DNA from: Actinoallomurus iriomotensis
GTDB lineage: Bacteria > Actinomycetota > Actinomycetes > Streptosporangiales > Streptosporangiaceae
Reading direction: 5' to 3'
DNA length: 64,000 nt
Assembly (NCBI RefSeq): GCF_030269445.1
Contig: NZ_BSTJ01000008.1
Location: 496,001 to 560,000 of the forward strand
The notes beneath the pieces are model-generated. The model did not search any database. It had not been told where the DNA came from and saw nothing but the letters and a program-made list of their open reading frames with translations. This document shows, in pieces, positions 23,359-32,033 of the stretch (position 1 is the stretch's first letter; each line of letters begins with the position of its first letter). A program made the position numbers and the translations under genes.

Positions 23359-24798
23359 GTGCTTCTGACGATCACCACGACCGCGCGTCCGGCGACCGAC
23401 CTCGGCTACCTCCTGGTCAAGCATCCCGGCCGGGTGCAGGCGTTCGAGCAGTCGTTCGGCACCGCTCACGTCTTCTACCCCGAGGCGGACGAGGACCGCT
23501 GCACGGCGGCGCTGCTGCTCGACGTCGACCCCATCAAACTGGCCCGCACCCGGCGGACGCCGGACCTGTCCCTCGGCCAGTACGTCAACGACCGGCCGTA
23601 CGCCGCGTCGTCCCTGCTCGCGTCGGCGATGGCGAACGTCTTCCGCACGGCCATGCGCGGCCAGAGCCGGGAGCGCCCGGAGCTGGCCGGCACCCCGATC
23701 CCGCTGCGGATCACGCTGCCCGCGCTGCCGTGCCGGGGCGGACCCGAGCTGGCCGCGAGCCTGTTCGCGCCGCTCGGCTGGCAGGTGGAGGCGTGCCCGG
23801 TCCCGCTCGACGAGGGGTTCCCCGAGTGGGGCGACTCGCGGTACGTCACCCTCACGATCGAGGGCGAGTCCACGCTCGCGGCCGCACTGAACCAGCTCTA
23901 CGTCCTGCTGCCGGTCCTGGACGACTCCAAGCACTACTGGGTGGCCGCGGACGAGGTCGACAAGCTCGTACGCGCGGGCGAGGGCTGGCTCGCGGCGCAC
24001 CCCGCACGGGCCTGGATCACCCGCCGCTACCTCGCGAACCGCCACCGCCTGGTCCGTACGGCCCTGGCCCGGCTCGCCGACGCCGACGACGCGCCCGACG
24101 ACGCGCTCGACCGCCACCCCATCGACGAGGAGCCGCCGGTCGCCGACCCGACGGCCGCCGAGCCCGGGTCCGCCGAGCCGGCCGAGGACGTCGCCGCGCC
24201 GCCGGTGCCGCTCGCCGAACGCCGCGTCCAGGCCGTGCTCGACGCGCTGCGCGCCGAGCACGCCGCCACGGTCATCGACCTCGGCTGCGGGTCGGGCCGG
24301 CTGCTGTCCCGGCTGCTGCAGGAACCGTTCTTCGAGTTCGTGGCCGGCACCGACGTGTCCGCCCGCGCGATCGAGGCGGCCCAGCGGAGGCTGGCGCCGG
24401 GGCTGCTCCCGCGCGCCCAGGCGGACCGCCTCAACCTGTTCACGGCCGCGCTGACCTACGCGGACCAGCGTTTCCACGGGTACGACGCCGCGGTGCTGAT
24501 GGAGGTCATCGAGCACGTGGACCCGCCCCGGCTCCCGGCCGTCGAACGCGTCGTCTTCGGCGACGCCGCGCCGCGCGTCGTGGTCGTGACCACGCCGAAC
24601 GCCGAGTACAACGTGCGCTACGAGAACCTCACCGGCTTCCGCCACCCGGACCACCGCTTCGAGTGGACGCGCGCGGAGTTCGACGCGTGGACCGCGCGGG
24701 TGGCCGGGACGTACGGCTACCGGGTCCGCCACGTACCCGTCGGCGACGACGACCCGTCCGTCGGCGCGCCGACCCAGATGGGGGTGTTTATCCGATGA
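23359..24798 (+). CDS. hen1: Hen1: 3'-terminal RNA ribose 2'-O-methyltransferase
   Basis: RNA-repair methyltransferase of 479 residues. It adds a 2'-O-methyl group at the 3' end of a broken RNA before ligation, protecting the repaired site from recleavage. The N-terminal half (about 1-230) is the bacterial Hen1-specific domain. The SAM-binding motif is VIDLGCGSGRLLSRLL and the metal/substrate motif is EVIEHVDPPRLPAVE, with a conserved TPNAEYN and HPDHRFEWT. It overlaps the Pnkp gene by ATGA. Hen1-Pnkp pairs form a characterised bacterial RNA-repair complex. Confidence 0.94.
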   Translation: MLLTITTTARPATDLGYLLVKHPGRVQAFEQSFGTAHVFYPEADEDRCTAALLLDVDPIKLARTRRTPDLSLGQYVNDRPYAASSLLASAMANVFRTAMRGQSRERPELAGTPIPLRITLPALPCRGGPELAASLFAPLGWQVEACPVPLDEGFPEWGDSRYVTLTIEGESTLAAALNQLYVLLPVLDDSKHYWVAADEVDKLVRAGEGWLAAHPARAWITRRYLANRHRLVRTALARLADADDAPDDALDRHPIDEEPPVADPTAAEPGSAEPAEDVAAPPVPLAERRVQAVLDALRAEHAATVIDLGCGSGRLLSRLLQEPFFEFVAGTDVSARAIEAAQRRLAPGLLPRAQADRLNLFTAALTYADQRFHGYDAAVLMEVIEHVDPPRLPAVERVVFGDAAPRVVVVTTPNAEYNVRYENLTGFRHPDHRFEWTRAEFDAWTARVAGTYGYRVRHVPVGDDDPSVGAPTQMGVFIR

Positions 24799-27323
24799 CG
24801 GAGATCAGGCTTCCGGAGATGGGGCTCGTCGTCCTGGTCGGGGTGTCCGGCGCGGGCAAGTCCCACTTCGCGCGGCGGCACTTCGCCCCGACGCAGGTGG
24901 TCTCCTCCGACCACTGCCGGGCCCTCGTGTCCGACGACGAGAACGACCAGTCGGCCACCGCCGACGCCTTCGAGCTGCTGCACCACATCGTCCGCACGCG
25001 GCTGCGGCGCGGCCTGCTGACCGTGGTCGACGCGACCAACGTGCAGCCGGGACCGCGCGCCCAGCTCGTCCGGATCGCCAAGGAGCAGGACGTCCTGTCC
25101 GTCGCGATCGTGCTCGACGTGCCCGAGTCGGTGGCGAAGGCGCGCAACGCCGCCCGTACCGACCGCGACCTGCCCGAGCACGTCGTGCCCCGGCAGCGCC
25201 GCGAGCTGCGGCGCGGCATGCGCGACCTGCACCGCGCCTTCCGGCGCGCGTACGTGCTGACGGGCGAGGAGATCGACGAGGCGACCGTCACGTACGAGCG
25301 GAGCTGGTCGGACAAGCGCGAGCTGACCGGTCCGTTCGACCTGATCGGCGACGTGCACGGCTGCCGGGCCGAGCTGGAGGAGCTGCTCACGAGGCTCGGC
25401 TACGTCATCGAACGCGACGCCCTCGGCCGTGCCGCCGGCGCCGCGCACCCGGACGGCCGTACCGCCCTGCTGCTCGGCGACCTCGTCGACCGCGGCCCGG
25501 ACACCCCCGGCGTGCTCCGCCTGGCCATGGGCATGGTGAACGCGGGCACCGCTCTGTGCGTCCCCGGCAACCACGAGAACAAGCTCGTCCGCGCGCTGCG
25601 AGGCCGCCGCGTCACGGTCGCCCACGGGCTCGCCGAGTCGCTGGAGCAGCTCGCGGCCGAGCCGGAGGAGTTCCGCGCCGAGGCACTGTCCTTCATGGAC
25701 GGGCTGGTCAGCCACCTCGTCCTCGACGGCGGGCGTCTCGTGGCCGCGCACGCCGGGCTGAAGGAGGAGTACCACGGCCGCGCGTCGGGCCGCGTGCGCT
25801 CCTTCGCCCTGTACGGCGAGACCACCGGCGAGACGGACGAGTACGGGCTGCCGGTGCGCTATGCCTGGGCGAACGACTACCGGGGCAGTGCGATGGTCGT
25901 CTACGGGCACACGCCGGTCGTCGAGCCGGAGTGGGTCAACAACACGCTGTGCCTCGACACCGGCTGCGTCTTCGGCGGCCGGCTCACCGCGCTGCGCTAC
26001 CCGGAGAAGGAGATCGTCTCGGTCCCGGCGCACCAGGTCTGGTACGCGCCGGTCCGCCCGCTGGAGGCCGAGCCGCCGGCGTCGCGCGGCGGGCACCGCG
26101 AGTCGGGCGTCCTGCGGATCGAGGACGTCGAGGAGGCCGTCGAGACCCGGCTGATGGGCCGGGTCAACCTGCGCGCGGAGAACGTCTGGCCGGCGCTGGA
26201 GGCGATGAGCCGCTTCGCGGTGGACCCGCGCTGGCTGGTGTACCTGCCGCCCACGATGGCGCCCGCCGACACCTCGTCGCTGGAGGACCACCTGGAGCAC
26301 CCGGCGGAGGCGTTCGCGGCGTACCGCAAGCAGGGCGTCGGCCAGGTCGTGTGCGAGGAGAAGCACATGGGGTCGCGTGCCGTCGTGGTCGTGACCCGGG
26401 ACGCCGGCGTCGCCGCGGCGAGGTTCGGCGTGGACGACGGCACGACCGGCGCGGTCTACACCCGGACCGGGCGGCCGTTCTTCCCCGACCCGGAGCGGAC
26501 CGAGACGTTCCTCGCGCGGGTGCGCGCGGCCGCCGGGTCCCTGTTCGAGGAGCTGGAGACCGGCTGGCTCGTGCTGGACTGCGAGCTGATGCCGTGGTCG
26601 GCCAAGGCGGTGGAACTGCTGCGCCGGCAGTACGCCGCCACCGGCGCGGCGGCGCGTGCCGCCCTGCCGGCCGCCGCGGACGCCCTGGCCCGCGCCGAGG
26701 CGCGCGGCCTCGACGTCGGCGGCCTGCGCGGCCGGATCGAGCGCCGGGAGGCGAACGCCGCGCTGTTCCGCGACGCGTACGCCCGCTACTGCTGGCCGGT
26801 GGAGGGGCTGACGGGGCTGCGGCTGGCCCCGTTCCAGGTGCTGGCGGGGGAGGGCGCCTCCTACGCCACGCGCGACCACCGGTGGCACCTGGAGGCCGCC
26901 GACCGGCTCGCCGTCGCCGACGACCTGATCGTCTCCACGCGGTCACGCGTCGTCGACCTGACCGGCGACGACGAGGCCGAGGCGGTCGGCTGGTGGCGGG
27001 ACCTGACCGCGGCCGGCGGCGAGGGCATGGTGGTCAAGCCGCTGGGCCCGGCCCCGGAGGGGCGGCTCGTACAGCCGGGCCTGAAGTGCCGCGGGCGGGA
27101 GTACCTGCGGATCATCTACGGTCCCGACTACACCGAGCCGGAGCACCTCGAACGGCTGCGGCAGCGGTCCCTCGGCCGCAAGCGGTCGCTCGCGATGCGG
27201 GAGTACGCCCTAGGCCTGGAGTCCCTGGACCGCCTGGCCGCCGGCGAACCGCTGTGGCGCGTCCACCAGGCCGTCTTCGGCGTACTGGCCCTGGAGTCCG
27301 AGCCCGTGGACCCGCGGCTGTGA
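24795..27323 (+). CDS. pnkp: Pnkp: polynucleotide kinase-phosphatase with ligase domain
   Basis: RNA-repair enzyme of 842 residues with three domains. The N-terminal kinase has P-loop GVSGAGKS (about 15-22). The central metallophosphatase has GDVHGC, GDLVDRGPD and GNHEN (about 180-260). The C-terminal adenylyltransferase/ligase has KHMGSRAVV with the nucleotidyl Lys. It heals 5'-OH and 2',3'-cyclic ends and, with Hen1, seals them. The ATG overlaps the hen1 stop and the stop overlaps the next GTG. Length and order match the bacterial Pnkp family. Confidence 0.95.
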   Translation: MTEIRLPEMGLVVLVGVSGAGKSHFARRHFAPTQVVSSDHCRALVSDDENDQSATADAFELLHHIVRTRLRRGLLTVVDATNVQPGPRAQLVRIAKEQDVLSVAIVLDVPESVAKARNAARTDRDLPEHVVPRQRRELRRGMRDLHRAFRRAYVLTGEEIDEATVTYERSWSDKRELTGPFDLIGDVHGCRAELEELLTRLGYVIERDALGRAAGAAHPDGRTALLLGDLVDRGPDTPGVLRLAMGMVNAGTALCVPGNHENKLVRALRGRRVTVAHGLAESLEQLAAEPEEFRAEALSFMDGLVSHLVLDGGRLVAAHAGLKEEYHGRASGRVRSFALYGETTGETDEYGLPVRYAWANDYRGSAMVVYGHTPVVEPEWVNNTLCLDTGCVFGGRLTALRYPEKEIVSVPAHQVWYAPVRPLEAEPPASRGGHRESGVLRIEDVEEAVETRLMGRVNLRAENVWPALEAMSRFAVDPRWLVYLPPTMAPADTSSLEDHLEHPAEAFAAYRKQGVGQVVCEEKHMGSRAVVVVTRDAGVAAARFGVDDGTTGAVYTRTGRPFFPDPERTETFLARVRAAAGSLFEELETGWLVLDCELMPWSAKAVELLRRQYAATGAAARAALPAAADALARAEARGLDVGGLRGRIERREANAALFRDAYARYCWPVEGLTGLRLAPFQVLAGEGASYATRDHRWHLEAADRLAVADDLIVSTRSRVVDLTGDDEAEAVGWWRDLTAAGGEGMVVKPLGPAPEGRLVQPGLKCRGREYLRIIYGPDYTEPEHLERLRQRSLGRKRSLAMREYALGLESLDRLAAGEPLWRVHQAVFGVLALESEPVDPRL

Positions 27324-28282
27324 ACGGGAACTGGTCACCGCCCATCCCCACGGGCGCCGACGCCGTCTCCGCCTGGCGCGAACTCGACCGTCAGACCCGG
27401 CGCGACCTGCTGCGGGGGACCGGTCCGCACGCCGATCCGGTCGTCGCGTGCGTCGCGGTCGGGTACGCGCGGACCATGCTCGGCGGACGCCGGCGCGCGC
27501 GCCGGCTGCGCCGCTCGTTCGTCTTCGCCCTGGCCGCCATCGCGTCGATGATCGCGGGGGCCTACCTCACCGCCCTGCTGCACCGGCCGGGGGTGGCCTC
27601 GGCCGTCCCCGTCGTCATCCTCGTGGCGGGGAGCGTCTGGTTCGTCCTCGGTACGACACGGCTCCGGCTGAGGCTCATCCGGATGGAGAACGTCAACGCG
27701 CCGGCGCTGCTCGCCGGTGAGGTGCCGGCACCGTGGACCGCGCCGTCCCCGGTCCAGGGAAGGCCGCTGACCATCGCCCATGACAGGCGGGCGACGTCGC
27801 TCGGGTACGCGCGGGCGTTCGCCGTGACCGGGGCCTGCGCGGTGGTCACACCCTTCCTGCTGGGCTGGTTCGCCGCGCCCTTCCTGGTGCTGTGCGCGGT
27901 GTTGTGGCCGCTCATGGCCTACAACCTGATCCGCTGGGTGCTGCCACGACGGCCGGTGCTCGTACTGGACGGCGGCGGGGTGCGCTTCGGCACCGGAGTC
28001 GGCCTGCCCTGGTCCGCCATCACCGAGATCCGCGTCCATCCGCTCCGTACCGGGAACCGCCCGAACCCGCGGCACCGCGTCATCGCCTTCGTCTGCGCCG
28101 ACCCCCGGATACCGCTGGCGAGCCTGAAGGGGTTCCGGCGGGGCAACGCCCGGCGGTCGCTGACGTACTACGGCTCACCGCTCGCGGTGGCGAGCCGCAA
28201 CCTGGACCACACGACGGAGGAGATCGTGGCGGCGGCCGTGGCCCTTCATCCGGTTCCGGTGCGCCGGTTCGCGCCGTCGTAG
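27320..28282 (+). CDS. Membrane protein of unknown function coupled to the RNA-repair operon
   Basis: Protein of 320 residues. An N-terminal cytosolic part is followed by two helices (SFVFALAAIASMIAGAYL, SAVPVVILVAGSVWFVLG), a loop, two more helices (AFAVTGACAVVTPFLLGWF, FLVLCAVLWPLMAYNLI) and a C-terminal PH-like soluble part (VLVLDGGGVRFGTGVGLPWS, ITEIRVHP). The GTG start overlaps the pnkp stop by 4 bp, so it is co-translated with the repair enzymes. No family was recognised. Whether it takes part in RNA repair is open. Confidence 0.72.
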   Translation: MNGNWSPPIPTGADAVSAWRELDRQTRRDLLRGTGPHADPVVACVAVGYARTMLGGRRRARRLRRSFVFALAAIASMIAGAYLTALLHRPGVASAVPVVILVAGSVWFVLGTTRLRLRLIRMENVNAPALLAGEVPAPWTAPSPVQGRPLTIAHDRRATSLGYARAFAVTGACAVVTPFLLGWFAAPFLVLCAVLWPLMAYNLIRWVLPRRPVLVLDGGGVRFGTGVGLPWSAITEIRVHPLRTGNRPNPRHRVIAFVCADPRIPLASLKGFRRGNARRSLTYYGSPLAVASRNLDHTTEEIVAAAVALHPVPVRRFAPS

Positions 28283-28356
28283 CGGGCCGGCGGATGTCGG
28301 CCAGGTGTCATCTCGGCGACTTCCTGCGCTCACCTGTCGCGTGTACGTCTGGTGGT

Positions 28357-29712
28357 ATGAAGCCGACCGTCAGGTACGCCGCCGCGGTGACCGCGGCGCT
28401 CGCCGGAGCGGGCGCGCTCGTCACCGCGGCCCGGGCCCAGCCGCCGCTGACCCGCGATCCGGTCGCCCTGGTCTACGCGTCCGACCACGCGTTGCACGAG
28501 CTGAACGCCGGAGCGACCGACGACGACCTGCGGACACGGACGGACCTGCTGGCGTCGAGCGCCTGGGCCTTCTTCCGCGGGACCTCGCCGCTCTTCTACC
28601 ACGACCTCGGCGAACTGCCGCCCTCCGCGTACGCCACCGGCGGCGGCGACGTCTGGATCACCGGCGACGCGCACCCGGAGAACACCGGTGCCGACCGCGG
28701 GGCCGACAACGTCGAGCAGTACGCCGTCAACGACACCGATGACGCCTGGCGCGGCTCGTGGACCTGGGACCTGCGCCGCGAAGCCGTCGCGCTCGTCCTG
28801 GCCGGGCGGGCGGACGGCCGCAGCGAGAGCCAGATCGACACCGACGTCGACACCCTGGTGTCGGAGTACGCCCAGTGGATCGGCAGGTTCCACGGCACCG
28901 ACGACGAGGCGGACTGGCGGCTCACCTCCGGCAACACCGCGCACCTGACGCAGTCGCTGATCGACAAGGCGGCGGCCGACAAGCGCGCGGACCTGCTGGC
29001 GAAGTGGACGACGCTGAACGGCGCCTTCAGGGCCGACCCGGAGCTGCAGACCGTGCCCGCCTCGACCCGCGCCGACCTCGTCGCCGCGGTCGCGGCGTAC
29101 CGCACGACGGCGGCCGAGCCTCTGTCGGCGAGCGAGGCCAAGGTCAAGGACGTCCGGCGCCGCCTCGGCGCGGGCACGGGCAGCCTGGGCCGGTTCCGCT
29201 GGTACGTGCTGGTCGAAGGCGACACGTCCAGTCCGTCGGACGACCGGATCCTGGAGCTGAAGCAGGAGGTCGACCCCGCGCCGAAGACGCTCGCCCCGGC
29301 CACGACGTCCCTGACCGGCGGACAGCGCCCGGCCCTGGCACTGCGGTGGGAGGCCGACGAGTCCGACCCGCTGGCCGGCTGGGCGAACGCCGGGAACGTC
29401 CCGGTGCTGGTGAAGGAGAAGTCGCCGTTCGCGGAGGACCTGTCGATCGACGACCTGACGAGCTCGACGATCTGGGACGACTCGGTCCGCGACATCGCCC
29501 GGCTCCTGGCCGCCGCCCACTCACGGGCGGACCAGGACATCCCGGGCACCGGAGTGACCTACTCCGCCGACGCGGCGATCGACAAGGCGATCACCTCGGT
29601 ACCGGGCCTGCAGGCGGAGACCCTCACGTTCGCCAAGAGCTACGCCGACCAGGTGACGAGCGACTGGCAGGCGTACGCCACCGCGAAGAACAGCGGCCGC
29701 CCCTTGTTCTGA
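28357..29712 (+). CDS. DUF2252 family protein with signal sequence
   Basis: Protein of 451 residues. An N-terminal hydrophobic stretch (YAAAVTAALAGAGALVTAAR) looks like a signal peptide. The body matches DUF2252: MAxxxxxFFRG-like AWAFFRGTSPLFY, WITGDAHPENTG, DTDDAWRGSWTWDLRREAV, and a late VLVKEKSPFAEDL. The fold is thought to be kinase-like, but the function is unknown. An exported form is unusual since many DUF2252 proteins are cytosolic. It stands alone after the RNA-repair operon. Confidence 0.85.
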   Translation: MKPTVRYAAAVTAALAGAGALVTAARAQPPLTRDPVALVYASDHALHELNAGATDDDLRTRTDLLASSAWAFFRGTSPLFYHDLGELPPSAYATGGGDVWITGDAHPENTGADRGADNVEQYAVNDTDDAWRGSWTWDLRREAVALVLAGRADGRSESQIDTDVDTLVSEYAQWIGRFHGTDDEADWRLTSGNTAHLTQSLIDKAAADKRADLLAKWTTLNGAFRADPELQTVPASTRADLVAAVAAYRTTAAEPLSASEAKVKDVRRRLGAGTGSLGRFRWYVLVEGDTSSPSDDRILELKQEVDPAPKTLAPATTSLTGGQRPALALRWEADESDPLAGWANAGNVPVLVKEKSPFAEDLSIDDLTSSTIWDDSVRDIARLLAAAHSRADQDIPGTGVTYSADAAIDKAITSVPGLQAETLTFAKSYADQVTSDWQAYATAKNSGRPLF

Positions 29713-29778
29713 CCGCCCGCGTGTCATGACTGAGGGGCTCAGCGCGGCCGCGGCGAAGGAGTTACCGGGTCCCCGCGA

Positions 29779-30255
29779 TCACGGCCGAGGGCGGAAGCTG
29801 ATGCGCATCAGCCGGCTGTCGGCCCAGTCTTCGAGCCGTGTCGGCCGGATGGTGCCGGGATCGTGGGGCTGATTGAGATCCGCGACGATCTCCGTCAGCA
29901 CGGCCTGACGTTCGGCTGGGTCGGTGACAGGCGTGGCCAGTGCGGGCAGATCTGCATGGGTCCCGTTCTTGAGGTGGAAGGTGAAGTTGGGATTGGCGAG
30001 AAGGTTCGCATGCCAGTCGGTCGCGGCACCGCCGGCGCCGCTACAGAGATAGGTGGTGCCCGCAGCTCGGTAGAAGAAGATCTCGATGCGGCGTGGCCGG
30101 CCGGTGCGGCGCCCCAGCGTCGTGATGTCGATGATCCGTTCTCTGGTGCCCGCGGCGGGGGTGATCTCAATGGCGTGCCGGATGTGATCGGGCAGGTGCG
30201 ACAAAGACGCGTCCCGTGCGGAGTCGTTCGACCCGGTCGTGTCGGGAGTGCTCAT
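29779..30255 (-). CDS. Nitroreductase/quinone-reductase family, deazaflavin (F420)-dependent
   Basis: Protein of 158 residues of the DUF385/Ddn-like split-barrel family. Motifs include IIDITTLGRRTGRPRRIEIFF, TTYLCSGAGG, DWHANLLANPNFTFHLKNG. Members use F420H2 to reduce quinones or nitro compounds. The ATG overlaps the stop of the SDR gene (ATGA), so both are one operon controlled from the divergent promoter at 31122-31157. Confidence 0.86.
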   Translation of the reverse strand: MSTPDTTGSNDSARDASLSHLPDHIRHAIEITPAAGTRERIIDITTLGRRTGRPRRIEIFFYRAAGTTYLCSGAGGAATDWHANLLANPNFTFHLKNGTHADLPALATPVTDPAERQAVLTEIVADLNQPHDPGTIRPTRLEDWADSRLMRISFRPRP

Positions 30256-31031
30256 GCGGTCGCGGCCTGAAGGGCGGGGCCGAGGAGGAGTCCACCGTCG
30301 ATGACGTACTCCGACCCCGTGATGAACGACGCGTCTGATGACGTGAGGAACAGGAGAAGGCGGCTGACGTCGGTCGGCTCCCCGAGCCGAGGGATGGCGA
30401 ACGGCTCGGGTGAGTAGAAGTCGGCGATTGCCGTGACTGCGCCGGCTGCTGGTTCTTGGATGAAGGGGGTCGCGATCACGCCGGGGTGGATGGTGTTCAC
30501 CCGGATGTGGTCGCGGCCGAGTTCGAGTGCTGCCGTTCGGGTGAGGCCTCGCACGGCCCACTTGCTGGCGACGTACGGCGCGTAGTGAGCCGTGCCGCCC
30601 AGGCCCATGGTCGAGGCGACGTTGACGATGGCTCCCCCTGCTGCGCGGCGCAGAGCGGGGGCTGCGACCTTGATGCCGAGGAAGGTCCCTGTGAGGTTGA
30701 TGTCGAGGATGCGCGACCACGTGGCCTGGTCCGTGGTCTCGATTGTCGCAGGCGGATTCTGCACGCCCGCGTTGTTGACGAGCACGTTCAGGGCACCGAA
30801 GGCGCTCTCGGCGGCTAGCACGGCGGCGGACCACGAGTTCTCGTCGGTGACGTCGAGGCGGGCGAAGTGAGCGCGGGTCCCGAGTTCGTCGGCGAGAGCG
30901 GCGCCGCGTTCCGCGTCGATGTCGCCGATCACCACGTTCGCTCCCTCCGCGTGAAAGGCGCGTACGTGGCTCGAGCCCTGGCCGCCGGTCCCGCCGGTCA
31001 CGAGCACGGTCTGGTCGTCGAAGCGGGGCAT
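30252..31031 (-). CDS. Short-chain dehydrogenase/reductase
   Basis: NAD(P)-dependent oxidoreductase of 259 residues. The cofactor loop is TGGTGGQGSS, followed by LDVTD, VNNAGVQ, the catalytic Ser region IVNVASTMG and YVASK (Tyr-Lys). The C-terminus VIDGGLLLGPALQ is typical. Sequence style resembles 3-alpha/20-beta-hydroxysteroid dehydrogenases, but the substrate is not assigned. First gene of the operon with the F420 reductase, divergent from the TetR gene. Confidence 0.9.
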   Translation of the reverse strand: MPRFDDQTVLVTGGTGGQGSSHVRAFHAEGANVVIGDIDAERGAALADELGTRAHFARLDVTDENSWSAAVLAAESAFGALNVLVNNAGVQNPPATIETTDQATWSRILDINLTGTFLGIKVAAPALRRAAGGAIVNVASTMGLGGTAHYAPYVASKWAVRGLTRTAALELGRDHIRVNTIHPGVIATPFIQEPAAGAVTAIADFYSPEPFAIPRLGEPTDVSRLLLFLTSSDASFITGSEYVIDGGLLLGPALQAATA

Positions 31032-31093
31032 CGGATGTTCCTTCGGTACGTGGGTGACTGACCGGGATCATCAGTGATGAACGGCGGCCGATG

Positions 31094-31169
31094 GTGAGCC
31101 GAGTGACTCACCACTGCCCTGACGGTAGGCCGGGGGGAGTGGCGAGTCAAGCCACTCATCTCGTATGCT
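31094..31169 (+). promoter_or_regulatory. Divergent SDR/TetR promoter region with palindromic operators
   Basis: For the SDR gene (minus strand) TTGACT (31145-31150), a 17-bp spacer and TACCGT (31122-31127). For the TetR gene (plus strand) TATGCT (31164-31169) ends six bases before its ATG. A perfect inverted repeat GAGTGGC-N7-GCCACTC (31137-31157) covers the SDR -35. A second site GTGAG-N8-CTCAC containing GAGTGACTC lies at 31094-31111. This is the expected layout for an autoregulated TetR controlling the divergent operon. Confidence 0.7.
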
Positions 31170-31175
31170 CGGTCC

Positions 31176-31820
31176 ATGAGCAAGGTCGTGACGACGTATC
31201 ACCAGCGCGTCGCCCAGGAGAAGCGCGCGCTGATCGTGACGGCCGCGACCGCACTGTTTCTCGAGTTGGGCTACGACCGGACGTCGCTGGCGCGGATCGC
31301 AGAGCGCTCGGGCGTTTCGCGTGCCACCTTGTTCAAGCAGTTTCCGACCAAGGCTGCCCTGTTCGACGCCATCGTCACCGAGTCCTGGTCGACCGCTGAC
31401 GAAGAGAAGCCTCCGCCGGCAGGCAACGTCATCGACGGGCTCAGCACCTTCGGTCGCCGCTACGCCGAGCTGTTGAGACGCCCCCAGATGACCAGCCTGT
31501 TCCGAATCGTCATCGCCGAGCTGCCGCGATTCCCCGAACTGGCCCATGCGCAGTTCTCGCACGGGAAGATGCCCTACTTCGAGTCCGTACGCAGCTACCT
31601 TCTAGCCGAGCACGAGGCGGGAACGGTGCGGATCGAGGACGTGGACCTCGCAGCCACGCAGTTCCTGGGCATGATTTCCAACTACGTCTTCTGGCCGACA
31701 CTCCTAGTGCCGGGCTGGGAGGTGAGCACCGAACGCGTCGCTCAGGTGGTCGACGAGGCCGTCCGCACCATCGCGGCCCGGTACGCCGCGACTGGACCAG
31801 GGGCGTCCGCCAACGACTGA
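31176..31820 (+). CDS. TetR-family regulator of the divergent SDR operon
   Basis: Regulator of 214 residues with HTH KRALIVTAATALFLELGYDR to SRATLFKQFPTKAALFDAI and a C-terminal AefR-like ligand domain. The ATG lies six bases after a TATGCT -10 box with no ribosome site. It likely represses itself and the SDR/F420 reductase operon through the palindromes between them. Confidence 0.9.
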   Translation: MSKVVTTYHQRVAQEKRALIVTAATALFLELGYDRTSLARIAERSGVSRATLFKQFPTKAALFDAIVTESWSTADEEKPPPAGNVIDGLSTFGRRYAELLRRPQMTSLFRIVIAELPRFPELAHAQFSHGKMPYFESVRSYLLAEHEAGTVRIEDVDLAATQFLGMISNYVFWPTLLVPGWEVSTERVAQVVDEAVRTIAARYAATGPGASAND

Positions 31821-31862
31821 TCCCGCCGACCGCGACTGAGTCTCGCTGTACCCGCGGGCCTG

Positions 31863-31988
31863 AGCTCGCGGATCTTCCTGCCCCTGTCCGGTCAGCCGAG
31901 ACTGGTGATCCTCGGGCGGGAAGTGCAACTCGGCAACGGTTATGCCGACCTTGTCGCGGTGGACGCCTACACCGGACGACCGGCGTGA
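31863..31988 (+). pseudogene. Remnant of a DUF91/PD-(D/E)XK nuclease-like gene
   Basis: A short open frame reads IFLPLSGQPRLVILGREVQL, then GNGYADLVAVDAYTGRPA and a stop. The ILGREV-LGNGYADLVAVD pattern is the conserved core of DUF91/PD-(D/E)XK nuclease-like proteins, but the following VIE-K catalytic strand is cut off. No start codon or ribosome site is present. It appears to be a leftover from a deleted gene between the TetR gene and gnd. Confidence 0.6.
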
Positions 31989-32033
31989 CCCCTGGCCGGG
32001 CGCCGGGCGGGCGGGCGGCCAGGGGGTGCCGGG

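Noticed and set aside
21373-24732. Very long antisense open frame (over 1100 codons) opposite the LLM, TetR and hen1 genes
   Set aside because: Arg/Gly/Val-rich shadow produced by third-position GC bias; no ribosome site, no family, and the opposite strand has clear proteins.
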